From the NCBI RefSeq assembly GCF_036711975.1, contig NC_091970.1, forward strand, positions 689,501 to 753,500: DNA of 64,000 nt, written 5' to 3'. How positions within the stretch are numbered: position 1 is the stretch's first letter; each line of letters begins with the position of its first letter. This DNA comes from Onthophagus taurus (Eukaryota; Arthropoda; Insecta; Coleoptera; Scarabaeidae). Made by a program: the position numbers and the translations under genes. This document shows positions 46,387 to 60,100 of this stretch, in pieces. Below the pieces are notes generated by a model. That model was not told the origin of the DNA, searched no databases, and was given only the letters and a program-made list of their open reading frames with translations.

Positions 46387-48015
46387 TTATTTTTTGATCA
46401 AAAAACTCTTTAATAATTTGATATCTGTCAAATATCAATGATTTAAAAAAAAATCGATTATTTTCGTTTTTTTTTTTTGATTTATTATCAAATTAAATTG
46501 TAATTAATCAATGGTTTCGATAATATTTATTATAAATGCTTTGTTTAAATAACAATAATTTATTTAAAAAAAAAAGTGTTTATCTAACTTCACACTTAAC
46601 ATTTCTAATCTGGGGATATTTTGTTAAAAAAGAAATAAACTCTCTAACGTCTTTGTTTACGTTTAAATGTGACGAATTCGATTTTAGAAAGATTATCGAA
46701 CTCCTCTAACGTTAGAAATGTGCATTTAATCATTTTTTTAATCAAAAAACCCCATACCAATTTGATACCTGTTAAATATCAATGATTAAAAAGAAATCGA
46801 TTATTTTAGTTTTTTTTTTTTTTGATTTATTATCAAATTAAGTTGTAATTAATCAATGGTTTCGATAATATTTATTATACAAGCTTTGTTTAAGTAATAA
46901 TAATTTATTTAAGAAAAAAAGTATTTTATCTAACTTCACACTTAACATTTCTAATCTGGGGATATTTTGTTAAAAAAGAAATAAACACCAGTCTTTGTTT
47001 ACGTTTAATCGTTTGAATGTGACGAATTCGATTTCGGAAAGATTCTCGAGCGTCCTACAATGTTAGAAATGTAGTTTTAATTATTTTTTAATCAAAAAAC
47101 TATAACAATTTGATATCTGTCAAATATCAATGATTTAAAAAAAATCGATTATTTTAGTTTTTTTTTATTTATATCAAATTAAATTGTAATTAATCAATGG
47201 TTTCGATAATATTTATTATAAATGCTTTGTTTAAATAATAATAATTAAAAAAAAAAAGGATTTTATCCAACTTCACACTTAACATTTCTAATCTGGGGAT
47301 ATTTTGTTAAAAAAGATGTTTAATCGTTTGAATGTGACGAATTCGATTTTGGAAAGATTCCCGAACTCCTCTAACGTTAGAAATGTGCTTTTAATCATTT
47401 TTTAATCAAAAACCCCATAACAATTTGATACCTGTCAAATATAAATGTTTAAAAAAAATTGATTATTTTGTTTTTCTTTTTGATTTATATCAAATTAAAT
47501 TGTAATTAATCAATGGTTTCGATAATATTTATTATAAATGTTTTGTTTAAATAATAATAATTTATATGAAAAAAAAGGTATTTTATCTAACTTCACACTT
47601 AACATTTCTAATCTGGGGATATTTTCTTAAAAAAGAAATAAACACTAGTCTTTGTTTACGTTTAATCGTTTGAATGTGACGAATTTGATTTTGAAAAGAT
47701 TTTCGAGCGTCCTACAATGTTAGAAATGTGTTTTTAATTATTTTTTAATCAAAAACTCCATAACAATTCGATATCTGTCAAATATCAATGATTTAAGAAA
47801 ACTCGATTATTTTTGTATTTTTTTTTTTATTTATTATCAAATTAAATTGTATTTAATCAATGTTTTCGATAATATTTATTAAAAATGCTTTGTTTAAATA
47901 ATAACTATTAAAAAAAAGTATTTTATCTAACTTCACATTTGACATTTGTAATCTGGGGATATTTTGCGTTTAAAAAAAAAATAGACGCCAGTCTTTGTTT
48001 ACGTTTAATCGCCAT
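46387..48015 (+). repeat. Tandem copies of the Nup42 3' end (last codons plus 3' UTR), ~315-350 bp units
   Basis: GTGACGAATTCGATTT of the real gene at 46325 recurs at 46669, 47019, 47334 and (variant) 47675, each followed by the Nup42 3' UTR (ATCAATGGTTTCGATAATAT, TTCACACTTAACATTTCTAA, TCTGGGGATATTTTGTTAAA). Copies at 46669 and 47334 stop early with ELL-stop. Copies at 47019 and 47675 keep ERPTMLEM before their stops, so the array alternates two types. All lack an upstream coding region, so they are treated as non-coding remnants. Confidence 0.88.
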
Positions 48016-48184
48016 CAGATGTCAACGATACATGTTTTGTGTAACGTTCAAAAACCTCATTTCCATGCAATCTCTAACGGGTGACCGATACAAAACTCGA
48101 TAATCCACATTTAAGTGTATAATAATGTAGCAAGAGTCGCACAATAACCGCTTCATACAGTACCCCATCGCCCTAACTAAAATA

Positions 48185-51100
48185 ATGGATTCAAAACCAC
48201 AGCATCAAACAACCGACACCGACGAAACCTCATCAGATTTAGGGGGTATCAGACCGTCGTTTAGATTTCCACCGGCCCCGCGTTTATGTAAATGTGCAAA
48301 CAGCATCACCTCACGAAGTGTAAGCTATAATTCAGATAGTTCAGTTAGTGATGGAACCCTATTAAGGACGAGGAGACGCAACAGGCGAAGGTATCTAAAG
48401 CATCTCCCTCCAATCGGTGTCTTTTGGGACATTGAAAACTGTCAGGTTCCCAAGAATAAAAGCGCCTCGTCCATTGTACAAAAAATCAGGGAATTATTCT
48501 TTGACGGTTACCGAGAAGCCGAGTTTATCGTTGTTTGTGATGTTAAAAAAGAAAACGCACAAATTATACAAGACTTACACGATGCTCAAGTTAATTTAAT
48601 TCACGTCTCGTCGACCAGCAAAAACGCGGCAGACGAAAAACTACGACAGAGTCTTCGTAGGTATGCGGAAACGTATTCGGCTCCGTCTGCCGTAGTTTTG
48701 ATCTCAGGCGATATAAATTTTGCGGGTGATCTCTCCGATTTACGTTACCGGAAGAAAATTCAAGTCATTTTAATACATAATTGTAACGCTGCGGATGCCC
48801 TCATATCGTGTGCTAATAAGTCGTATGCTTATGGAAGTCTTACAGAAAATTTACCGTTATTAAAAACAAAAATTTCAAGCCAGTATGAAATATTAATTGA
48901 AAATTTACCAATTAATTGTGGAATGAAGAAATTAAGGAATCGATTGAATCGGCTTTCAGATAATTGTGGAGGAAAAGTTATTAATGTTGATATTAAATTG
49001 GGGGCGGCTGTTTTGGTTTTTAGTAATTATAATTTTGCTATTAGGTAAGTTTTTAACCTAAAAATTATTTTTGGTGATTTTCATTTTTTAATGTTTTTGA
49101 ATCTAAAATTAAGTTGGTATGATTCGTTTGATATTAAATTGGAGCGACATTCATTATTAACAGAACTGTCACTGTTACATAGAAAATATTTATATAAAAT
49201 TAATTTCTTGAAAGATCCTCGTGGAAATATCACCAATTATTAATTAAAGTATCCTCTTTTTAATGCAAAACGCCGTTTTGAAAAATCACTTTTAGTTTTT
49301 GAGAAATAAATTTTTGAAATGATCGACAATTTTTTCGAATTTTGCAATTTTCGCCGATTAAGTTTTAAAAATTCGTATAAAATCGATTTCTTGGAATATG
49401 AGTATGAAAATTTCCCAAAATGTTAATAAAAGTGCCCTCTTTCCAATGAACCAATACGTTTTGAAAAATAACTTCGTTTTTGAGAAAACAATATTTGAAG
49501 TTTTGATAAAAATTTCATTGATAATTTTCAAAAGTCGCTGTAAAATAAATTTCTTGAAAGATCGTTGTGGAAATATCACCAATTATTAATTATAGTATCC
49601 TCTTTTTAATACAAAAATCACTAGTTTTTATTGATGAAATAATTTAAAAATTATTTTTGGTGATTTTAATTTTTTAATGTTTTCGAATTAAAATTTAAGT
49701 TGGTATGATTTGTTTTGAAATGGTTGAATTGGAGCAAAAACTGGTTTCTTGTTCCTAGTTTCTAACTTGTTGGTGCAAGCGAAAACGGCGTGTTCTGTTA
49801 ATTTATTTTATTTCGTTTAAATTAATCTTAAAAAGTGAACGTAAAGTTTTAAAAAAATGTCCGAGTATAAACCTTACCCCAATAAGAGGTATTTTAAATA
49901 AACTTGTTTATTTTAAATTATATTTTTTTGGTTAATTTGTGCAAATTACTTTTTTGTATAAAAAATGATGTTGTAATAAATTTTTATTTCTTTTTGTAGG
50001 GCCCAAAGGCGTCTCCGAGGGGAGGATGTTTATGGATACAAAATTCGATTGTCAAATCCAACGAACGTTGGAGATTTACCAGCTAGAAATTTTACCCGTA
50101 AATATTTCTGATATATTTTTTTTTATTTATATTAATTTGTTTAATAAATTAGCTCGTCCACCAAAGTCTGTGGAAGGCGCCGGACAATCCTCAGGTTATT
50201 GCAGCCAAGATGGCGGCAATTATTACCCTAATAGTCAAAATAATAGCTGGGATTCCAGGAAATATTTACAAGAACAGGTAATTAAAGTTACAATCATTTC
50301 TATTAACGTTAATAAATACTTTTTTTTCCTATAATACTTGTCAAGATAAATTATTTAGGGTTTCTTTGGTTTTTGTTTAGGACCCTTATAAAATTTATGT
50401 TGTTTTCCTGATTTTTAGTAACATTTTCAGTAACTAAATAGTTGAGGTTAAAATACTAATAAATTTTTAGATAAATACGATTTTAACGCAGTACATATTT
50501 ATTGTAAAAACGTGCTACAAACTAATGAAATAGAACAAAACACCTTTTCTAAGTAAACAAATGTCAAATAAACGCAAATTTCGATGATTTAAGCATAAAT
50601 TAATTAATTTTCATAAAAAAAAAACCATGACGTTTCATAAAATTGACATTTAATTTTGACAAATTGTTGTGAAGTTGGTTACAATTGCTAACATTGAATT
50701 AGTGTCACATTGAAGTTTAAACTTTATTCAAAACTTTATTTAAAAAATAAATTTGTCTACAACTACCTTATAATATATACCTTATGAATGAGTTTTCTAA
50801 ACCAAAAGGGTAGTCATTTTTCACGGAGTGAATAATAATCATCATTTACGTGCAATCAACTTGACAGTCTAATAATAATTATTAGAAACGTTAAAATTTC
50901 AAAAAACGTCAATTTAATTCAATTTTTTAGGACTTTCTAAAGATTTGACGTTAAAAAAACGTAAACAAATTCCTTTTTTTGTATGATTTAAGCATAAATT
51001 AATTAATTTTCGTAAAAGAAAAACATGACGTTTCATAAAATTGACAAATTGTTGTGAAGTTGGTTACAATTGAATTTGTGTCAAATTGACGTTTTAACTT

Positions 51101-54100
51101 CATCCAAAAATTTATCGAGATTTTTATTTATTTTATTAATATTTTCTTAAATGATGACAAAACATAAGGCCGAGTTTGAGTCTTTCTTCGTTGGAAGGTT
51201 AAATTTAATCTCCCGATTTAAGTTACAATGACAAAAAAGAAGCACTGAATTTTTATTTAACCCATTTATAACCTCACTTTTTTTTGTAATCATTCTATTA
51301 TTATTATTTTTTTGTTATTTATTAGGACACCGCTAAAAATTTACCATACATACCTCAAGACAACTTCTTTGTCCCAATAAAATCATCAAATTCTTTGCAA
51401 ATAACCCAACAACGTTCGTCGACGCCGATGGATGATTCGATGGGGGCTTGCGGAGTTTCTTACCCAAACCGATCAAGATCAAACAGTGCGTTCGCGTTGA
51501 AAGAGGAAGAAAACGCGACTTATCAAGCAAACATTGGCTACAAAACCATCGAATTGTTGATTACCAATTTGGACCCGAGTCTTAATTTAAAATCCGTCCT
51601 TCAAAATTTAATCAAAGACTATGTTATGGTGGTTGGTTTGAACATTACGTACATGAAGGACACTCCGATCGCAAGTGTTAAAGTTGCCTCGCATCAAGAT
51701 GCTCAGTACCTGATCTCTAAATTACATCGTTACAAACTTGGAAATAGGAGGATTATCTTTTCGTATGTTCAAAGTGATAATATCGATCCTGCTTATTTAA
51801 GGGATAGAGTTATTTCTGTTTTAACTGTAAGTATTTTTTTTATTATTTAAATCGGGATTATTTAAATATAAATATTGCCATTTAATACAGCTACACAACA
51901 AAAGATGGCACCACTATGAAATTAGAATTTGAAGTTACACTATTTGACAGTTCGATTATTATTGACAGGTTAAGTTAACTTTATATGGTTATTTATTGAT
52001 ATTAACTTTATTTGATTATATTTTCAAGATAAATCTATATAATAATAATAAATGTGGCTGTATTTAAAAAAATTAAATCTATATCTTAATTAAATCCTTG
52101 ATATATATAATAATATATCCTTGATAAGCATCCTAGGGTTGTTATTTATTGATTAGAAAACATTCCTATTAATTTTTCTAAATTCTTTCGTTTTTGTTAA
52201 GTAATATAAAAAGACTTTTAATCGATTTAAACCATTTTGACACACACTAATCATCTTATTCTATTTTCTGGTATGTTTGAAACATTTCTGAAAACGTCAG
52301 AATTGTTTTTTTTTAATCCTTTTATTCTCTATAGGTGTCTTAGGGTTGTTATTTATCGATTAAAGCTATTTTGATTCACACCAATGAACTTTTCATATAC
52401 TCAAAAATGTTGGAATCTTCTGGAAAATCTTCCTATTCGTTTTTCTAACTACTTTCGTTTTTGTTAAATAATATAAAAAGACTTTTAATCGATTTATATC
52501 ATTTTGACACACACAAATCAATTTTTTCTATTTTCTGGTATGTTTAAATCACTTTAAAAAACATCAAAATCATTTTTTTTAAATCTCTTCGTGCTCATTA
52601 AGTATTCTAAAGATGATTTTAGTCAGTTAGAGCCATTTTGACACAAACCAATCAACGTATCCCATATTCATAAATATTTGAAACTTCTGGAAAGCACCAT
52701 CATTCATTTTTTTGTCTTCCGGGGGTTTTGTCAACTCATCTATAAGTAGTACCAATCGATTTGACTCATTTTGAAGGCCACAAATCAACTTTTTCTGTTT
52801 CTTGGTACCTTTAAAAGTCTCAAAAAATATCTAAATCACTTTTGTTCTTAAAAAAAATGTCAAAATCATTTTTGTTAGTTCGTTCGTCCTTGTTAAGTAT
52901 TTTAGAGATGGTTTTACTCAGTTTTAGATATTTTGACGCTCACCAATCAACTTTTTCTACTTCTTAGTATCTTTAAAACTCTTTCAGAACATGTCAAAAT
53001 CATTTTTGTTTCATCGTTCATTCTTATTAAGTATTTTAGAGACGGTTTTAGTCAGTTTTAGCTATTTTGACACACACTAATCAACTTTTTCGATTTTCTG
53101 GTATGTTTGAATCATTTTCAAAAAGATCAAAATCATTTTCTTCTAATGTCTTCGTGCGTCTTAAGTATTCTAGAGATCAGGTCAGTTACCAACCGATTTT
53201 ACCCATTTTAACGCCCACCAATCAACTTTTTTTACTTCCTGGTATTTTTAAAACTCTTTCAAAACATGTCAAAATCACTTTTGTTTCTTCGTTCATTCCT
53301 ATAAAGTATTTTAGAGATGGTTTTAGTCAGTTTTAGCCATTTCGACACACACCAATCAACTTTTTCGATTTTCTGGTATGTTTGAAACACTTTCAAAAAA
53401 CACCAAAATCATTTTTTTTAATCACTTTGTGGTCCTTAAGTATTCTAGAGATAATTTGAGTCATTTACCAACCGATTTGACCCATTTTAACGCCCACCAA
53501 TCAACTTTTTCTACTACTTAGTATCTTTAAAACCCTTTCAAAAAATGTCAAAATCACTTTTGTTTCTTCGTTCATTCTTATTAAGTATTTTAGAGATACT
53601 TTTAGTCTGTTTTAGCCATTTTGACACATACCAATCAACTTTTTCGATTTTCTGATATGTCTAAATCACTTTCAAAAGCATCAAAGTCATTTTTTTCTAC
53701 TCTCTTCGTGCTCCTTAAGTATTTTATAGATGATTTTAGTCAGTTACCAATCGATTTGACCCATTTTGACGCCCACCAATCAACTTTTTCTATTTCTTAG
53801 TATCTTTAAATCTCTTTCAAAACATGTCAAAATCATTTTTGTTTCGTCGTTCATTCTTATTAAGTGTTTTAGAGATGGTTTTAGTCGGTTTTAGCCGTTT
53901 TGACACACACCAATCAACATTTTCTTTTTCCTAGTATCTTTGAAATACCACCAAAACACATCAAAACAGTTATTTTAGTCCTTTTAGCCTCACTAAGTAT
54001 TTTTGAGGTGGTTTTAGTGAATTAGAACAATTTTCATTCACACCAATCTCTTCTGGAAAGAACCCCAATTAAGTTTTTTAACTTTTTTCGGTTTTGTCAA

Positions 54101-57100
54101 GTAATCTGAAAATGTTATCAAGCGATTTTAGCCATTTCTATTTGTTTTAGTGTCTTTAAAACATTTTCAAACATCAATTTAATCAATTTTTGGCAGAAAA
54201 AATGGCAATTTCTTTTCTTATTAATAAATTTCTTTTAATATTTAAATTTTAAATGATGAAAATATAGGCCGATATTAACAACATTGATTGAGACCTCTTT
54301 TCGCTTAAGAAAAGGGAGATCTCTCAATGTTTTGTGATGATAAAACTGTATTGAAGCTTGATCTGATTAAATATCATTTTTAATTTAATTTATTCTAAAA
54401 TAATTCAATTTTTTTAAACACTTTTCTTTTTAATTTTAGGAATTCCCCGGAAATCGACTTCCCTTATATCATTTAATCACGCTACTTCAAAGCAGATTTA
54501 ACATAAAAGTATCAAAATACGAATTGAACAGACTGAAAGATACCGTTCGTATCGAAGACATCAACAGCGAACGAATAATTAGTTTAATTCCGGAAATGCG
54601 TTCTTCGCCAACCGTTGAAATCAATACATTATTATTAGCGTATTGTAACGTACATTGTCCCAACGGTTTTTTTAATGAACATTGGTATGGCTCCCAAAAT
54701 TATACTTTACCCAACATAAACATGCCTCTACAAACTTTTTCCAACAAATTACACACTTTATTAACGTTACACATGGATATTTTACCACTTTTAAGGTAAT
54801 TATTGAAAAAATTAAATTATTAATTAATTAAATTATCGTGTTTTGTAGTTTCCCAATTTGTTATGAATCAATTTTTGGAGAAGAAATCCCCACAGATGAA
54901 AACGGGGTCCCTTTAGAGCATTTAGTGACTTGCGTGGAGGGTGTAAGTCTCAATTTTGGAGGTCCAAGGCGAAACGTGAAATACCTAAAACGTTCGAATC
55001 AAAACATTGATAGTCACGTAGTTAAAAATGAGGATGAAACGATTGGATCGGACACAATGTCTGAAGAGAGTAACGCCAATTTTCGAATACTTAGTCGAGA
55101 AATCTTTGAAATCTTAAGCATGACTAAGAACTATCAGTTGAATCTTTCGAAATTTATCCCGTTGTATCACAATCATTATCGACGACAATGTAAACTTGCT
55201 TATTATGGGTTTACAAAGTTAATTGATTTATTACAATGCCCATATTTATCTAAAGTTATACAGGTAGGTGATTTTTTTTCTCTTAAATTACTTATTACAA
55301 AGTTAACTTAAGTAACTTTTTGAAATGAGATTTAAGTAACATTTTATGGAACCAGTTCAAGTTGGTAACATTGGGTCATTCATTTTTTTAGTTGTCAATG
55401 TGACAATTTGAATACATTTTGTGTTTTGACAATTTATGATTGTCAATTCAAATTTCTATTTTCAAGTGTTACCAACTGCTAAAAAGCTTACAAAATTTTT
55501 AGCTTACAAAATGTATATAACCTAACCTCAAAAATGTTTCATTTTTTAAACCAGAGCCGTTTAGGAGAGAATTTTTTTCTTTAACCTCACTTTTAACATT
55601 TAACAGACGTCAAATTAAATCATCTATTTTCAAAAGCTTCTATAAATAGGATTTTTGACCCGAAAATCTTAAAATTTAGTCTTAAAACTTCAAACGGTCC
55701 TATATAACCTCAAAATAAATACTCGACTGGTGCACATAAGGGTATCAATCATCTATATCGAAACTATCTCCATTCATCCATGGCAGTCATCCATTTACTC
55801 TTAAAATCAGATTTAATATAGGACAGTTTATGCTTCAGGATATGACGCAGTGTTCACACGAAGTCACAGATGCCTAAATTGTGTCATAAATCATAACCTA
55901 CTGTATAAAGGTAATAATCAGAGCCCGGACAGTTTAGGAAAAGTGCGCCCCTCTCCACGAAACGAATTCCATGACAACGACATAAGTACGTTGTTGTCAC
56001 TTTTGACACCTTTTAAGTTACTCTTCAAAATTGAATTTCGAAGAGCGATGAGCGTACCAGGAGCGTACCTTAGCGAAGAACTTGCAGTGCAACATTAATT
56101 AATGAATTAATAAAAATAATGTAAAAATACGCACTGAATTATTCATTTTTGGTTTTATTAAATTTATAATTAATAAATTAATTATAAATTATAATTTATT
56201 TTGTGACATAAGGTATGACGTATCCGACAGCTTCGCACGCTTCGATTGAATATTGAGACTGGAGTGGGAGGCGTTTTAGGATAATTTTCCTAAACTGTCC
56301 GGGCTCTGGTAATAATAGACTAAATACCTTCACTTTCAATATCCATATCGAATCAAATCTTCTCAACAAAAGTATCACTGACTGTAAATGCTGTATTTCT
56401 TATTGTTTTAGAATAAAGCTAAAAATAAACTTTTTTCTTTAGTGTCGTCGAAAAAATTAAATTTACAGTTTCCTGTAAATTACGTTACTATAACTAAAAA
56501 TTAAAAAAACATGTTTCTCAAAACAATGCAATCCATTAAATATTTCCGTATGAACAGTTGGTGTAATAAACATAATTATTTGTTTTTAAATACCAGAAAA
56601 ATAATACCCTGTGATTTAAGTATCGCTCCGTAATTTACAGGAAACTGTAAATTTCATGTCTTCGACGACACTAGATTTATTCTAGTAATATTCTAGACCA
56701 TATATTCTAGATGGTCTTGTTCACTGGATTATGTCGTGATAATCTAACAGAAGTCAGGCGGGCAAGATTGATAGCTTTATATCTGGTTCCAAACCGAATT
56801 TTTATTCAGCCATGCTGTTTGCGTTATTTGGCACATACATTTCATATTCCTTACTGCAATTCAATCTTCAACTTATTGTCTCTGCAGCAACGTCGAGTTG
56901 TTTCTAATTTGATTTTCCTTTTCAAGCTTGTTAATGGCATGCTAGATATCCCCTATCTTATGCCTGAGTTGAGCTTCAAGGTACCATAACGGCTTAACAT
57001 GTTACAACGCCACATTTCGTGTGTATCTCTCTTTGACGTTTCTTTACGCTCTTTTAGAGAATGTGTACCGTTTAACCCTTTGTGTATCGACGGTACTTTA

Positions 57101-60100
57101 AAGTACCAGTAGTTTTAAACACTCATTTTAAAAAGAAAGCTTTGAGCTTTCATTTAGAACAAGTCTCATTCCTTAATTTCAATAAATACGGCTTCCAGGA
57201 ATTTTTAAGTTAGCATCTTTTTTGACACTTTTAGGTTATACGAAAATGTAAGTTTTATTTCAACATTTTTTTTCTCAATATTTTTCCAATCCAACCCAAC
57301 AATTCTTATACATCATTTTAAAGAGAAAGCTTTGAGCTTTAATTTAAAATAAGTCTCATTCCTTAATTTCAATAAATACGGCTTTCAGGAATTTTTAAAT
57401 TAGCATCTTTTTTAACATTTTTAGGTTATACGAAAATGTCAGTTTTATTTCAACATTTTTTTTCTCAATATTTTTCCAATCCAACCTGACGATTATTATA
57501 TATCATTCTAAAAAGGAAGCTTTGAGCTTTAATTTAAAATAAGTCTCATTCCTTAATTTCAATAAATACGGTTTCCAGGAATTTTTAAATTAGCATCTTT
57601 TTTGACACTTTTAGGTTATACGAAAATGTAAGTTTTATTTCAACATTTTTTTTCTCAATATTTTTCCAATCCAACCCAACAATTATTATACATCATTTTA
57701 AAGAGAAAGCTTTGAGCTTTAATTCAAAATAAGTCTCATTCCTTAATTTCAATAAATACGGCTTCCAGGAATTTTTAAATTAGCATCTTTTTTGACACTT
57801 TTAGGTTATACGAAAATGTAAGTTTTATTTCAACATTGTTTTTCTCAATATTTTTCCAATCCAACCCGACGATTATTATATATCATTCTAAAAAGGAAGC
57901 TTTGAGCTTTAATTTAAAATAAGTCTCATTCCTTAATTTCAATAAATACTGTTTCCAGGAATTTTTAAATTAGCATCTTTTTTGACACTTTTAGGTTATA
58001 CGAAAATGTAAGTTTTATTTCAACATTTTTTTTCTCAATATTTTTCCAATCCAACCCAACAATTCTTATACATCATTTTAAAGAGAAAGCTTTGAGCTTT
58101 AATTTAAAATAAGTCTCATTCCTTAATTTCAATAAATACGGCTTTCAGGAATTTTTAAATTAGCATCTTTTTTGACATTTTTAGGTTATACGAAAATGTC
58201 AGTTTTATTTTAACATTTTTTTTCTCAATATTTTTCCAATCTAACCTGACGATTATTATATATCATTCTAAAAAGGAAGCTTTGAGCTTTAATTTAAAAT
58301 AAGTCTCATTCCTTAATTTCAATAAATACGGCTTCCAGGAATTTTTAAATTAGACACTTAGATTATGCAAAAATGTTAGTTTTTGCTCAATATGTTTTTT
58401 GACTTTTAACAGACGTCAAATTAAATCATCTATTTTCAAAAGCTTACATATATAAATTGGATTTTTGACCCGAAAATCTTAAAATTTAGTTATAGTGCAA
58501 GAAAACATAACACAACATCAAAAAGGTTTTTAATACAAATAATTTTAATACTATATTTTTTTTTAGATAATGGGCGATGGTGATAATCGAGTTATAACAT
58601 TAACACATTCAGCTCAAATTCGTCGATTCACTCGCGATTTATTTAAAGTACTAAAAGCGCATCAACGAAAACCGATAACTTTAAACGAATTTCCATCGAT
58701 TTACGAACGGGCGATTAAACGTCCGTTTAACGTTTTCGAATACGGTTTATGCGAGTTGGAGGATTTATTAAACGAAGTGCCGAAAGGAGTTATAGTCGTT
58801 TCGAAAGAAAATCCCGACGAAACCGTAACAATTTCGATCCCAAAACCGATTCAAACCGCCGAACAAGTTATTCGTACAAAACAATTCGCCGAAAATGTCA
58901 TCAAATTGTTGTATCACACACCTCAAGGTTCGATGATGTTCAATAAATTCGTTCCAGCATATCATTGGCATTTTGGGCATCAGTGTCGAATAAGCGATTA
59001 TGGGTTTACAAAATTGATTGATTTATTTGATGCGATTCCGGAAACGGTTCGAATTGAAGATCTTCCGAATGATGAAAGAAAAATTTCTTTAACAGCGCCG
59101 GTTGCGTTGAGAATTTTAGGTTTAAAAATACGGAATATAATACAAACCTCTAAATTAGCTACTGTACCTTTAGTGGATTTACCATCGACTTATTTGAAAC
59201 AATACGGTTACCCACTTCTTCCTCAAACGTATGATTGCGAAACAATCCTAGAAGTTCTTCAAAAATTAACAGATTATGTTGATGTTTCTATAAGCAGCGC
59301 TGGTCCGATGCTTATTTTAGCCTCAGCCGAATTAAACGCAACCGCAATAATGCGAATTTGGTCGATATTATTGCAACCTCCCCATCAATTAACCGCCAAT
59401 GAATTTATTAATCGGTATCAAGAAAATTTTCATACCTACACTTATTTGACGCAACTCGAAGATTTAAAAGAAATCGTTTCAATTCAAGGGGATGATAATA
59501 ATGATAACAAAACGGTTCAATTAAACGCTTTTTATGAATTGGCTGCGGAATTTTATCATTTATTGTATAAAGCTGGAGGAAAGATTCGATTGGGACAATT
59601 GGAAATAAGGCATAAGCAAGTTTATAACAAAACGATTTGTTATGAAACCTTCGATTCTGATGGTTTGGAAGATTTACTGGGAAAAATGGATTTTGCCTTT
59701 GTTGTTCAATGGCCGGCTGGAAGGACTTATGTTTCTTTAAAACTTTCTCTTAGCGGTAAGTGGCTTAATTATAACAAATTTTGGTTTAATAAATAAATAT
59801 TTTTTGTCCACAACTACCTTATTCTAACATTAATCATTAACAATCAAAAACATGACGTTTCATAAAATTGACATTTAATTTTGACAAATTGTTGTGAAGT
59901 TGGTTACAGTTGGTAATATTGAATTTGTGTCACTTTGACGTTTAAACTTTATTCAAAAATTTATTTAAAAAATAAATTTATGGAATCAATTTCAATAGTA
60001 TTCTACTCACATATAATAATATAATATTAATAGCTTATGGAATTCCACTCCCGGTGCATTGCGATACAATCACGGAAACGTCCGAAAATCAAGGAGGGAT

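Noticed and set aside
46387-48015. The Nup42 tail copies as small coding genes
   Set aside because: Each is preceded by an in-frame stop with no ATG, and two of four are truncated, so coding function is unlikely.
55850-56098. 82-codon ORF
   Set aside because: Mostly inside the hAT MITE and its flank; no transposase features.
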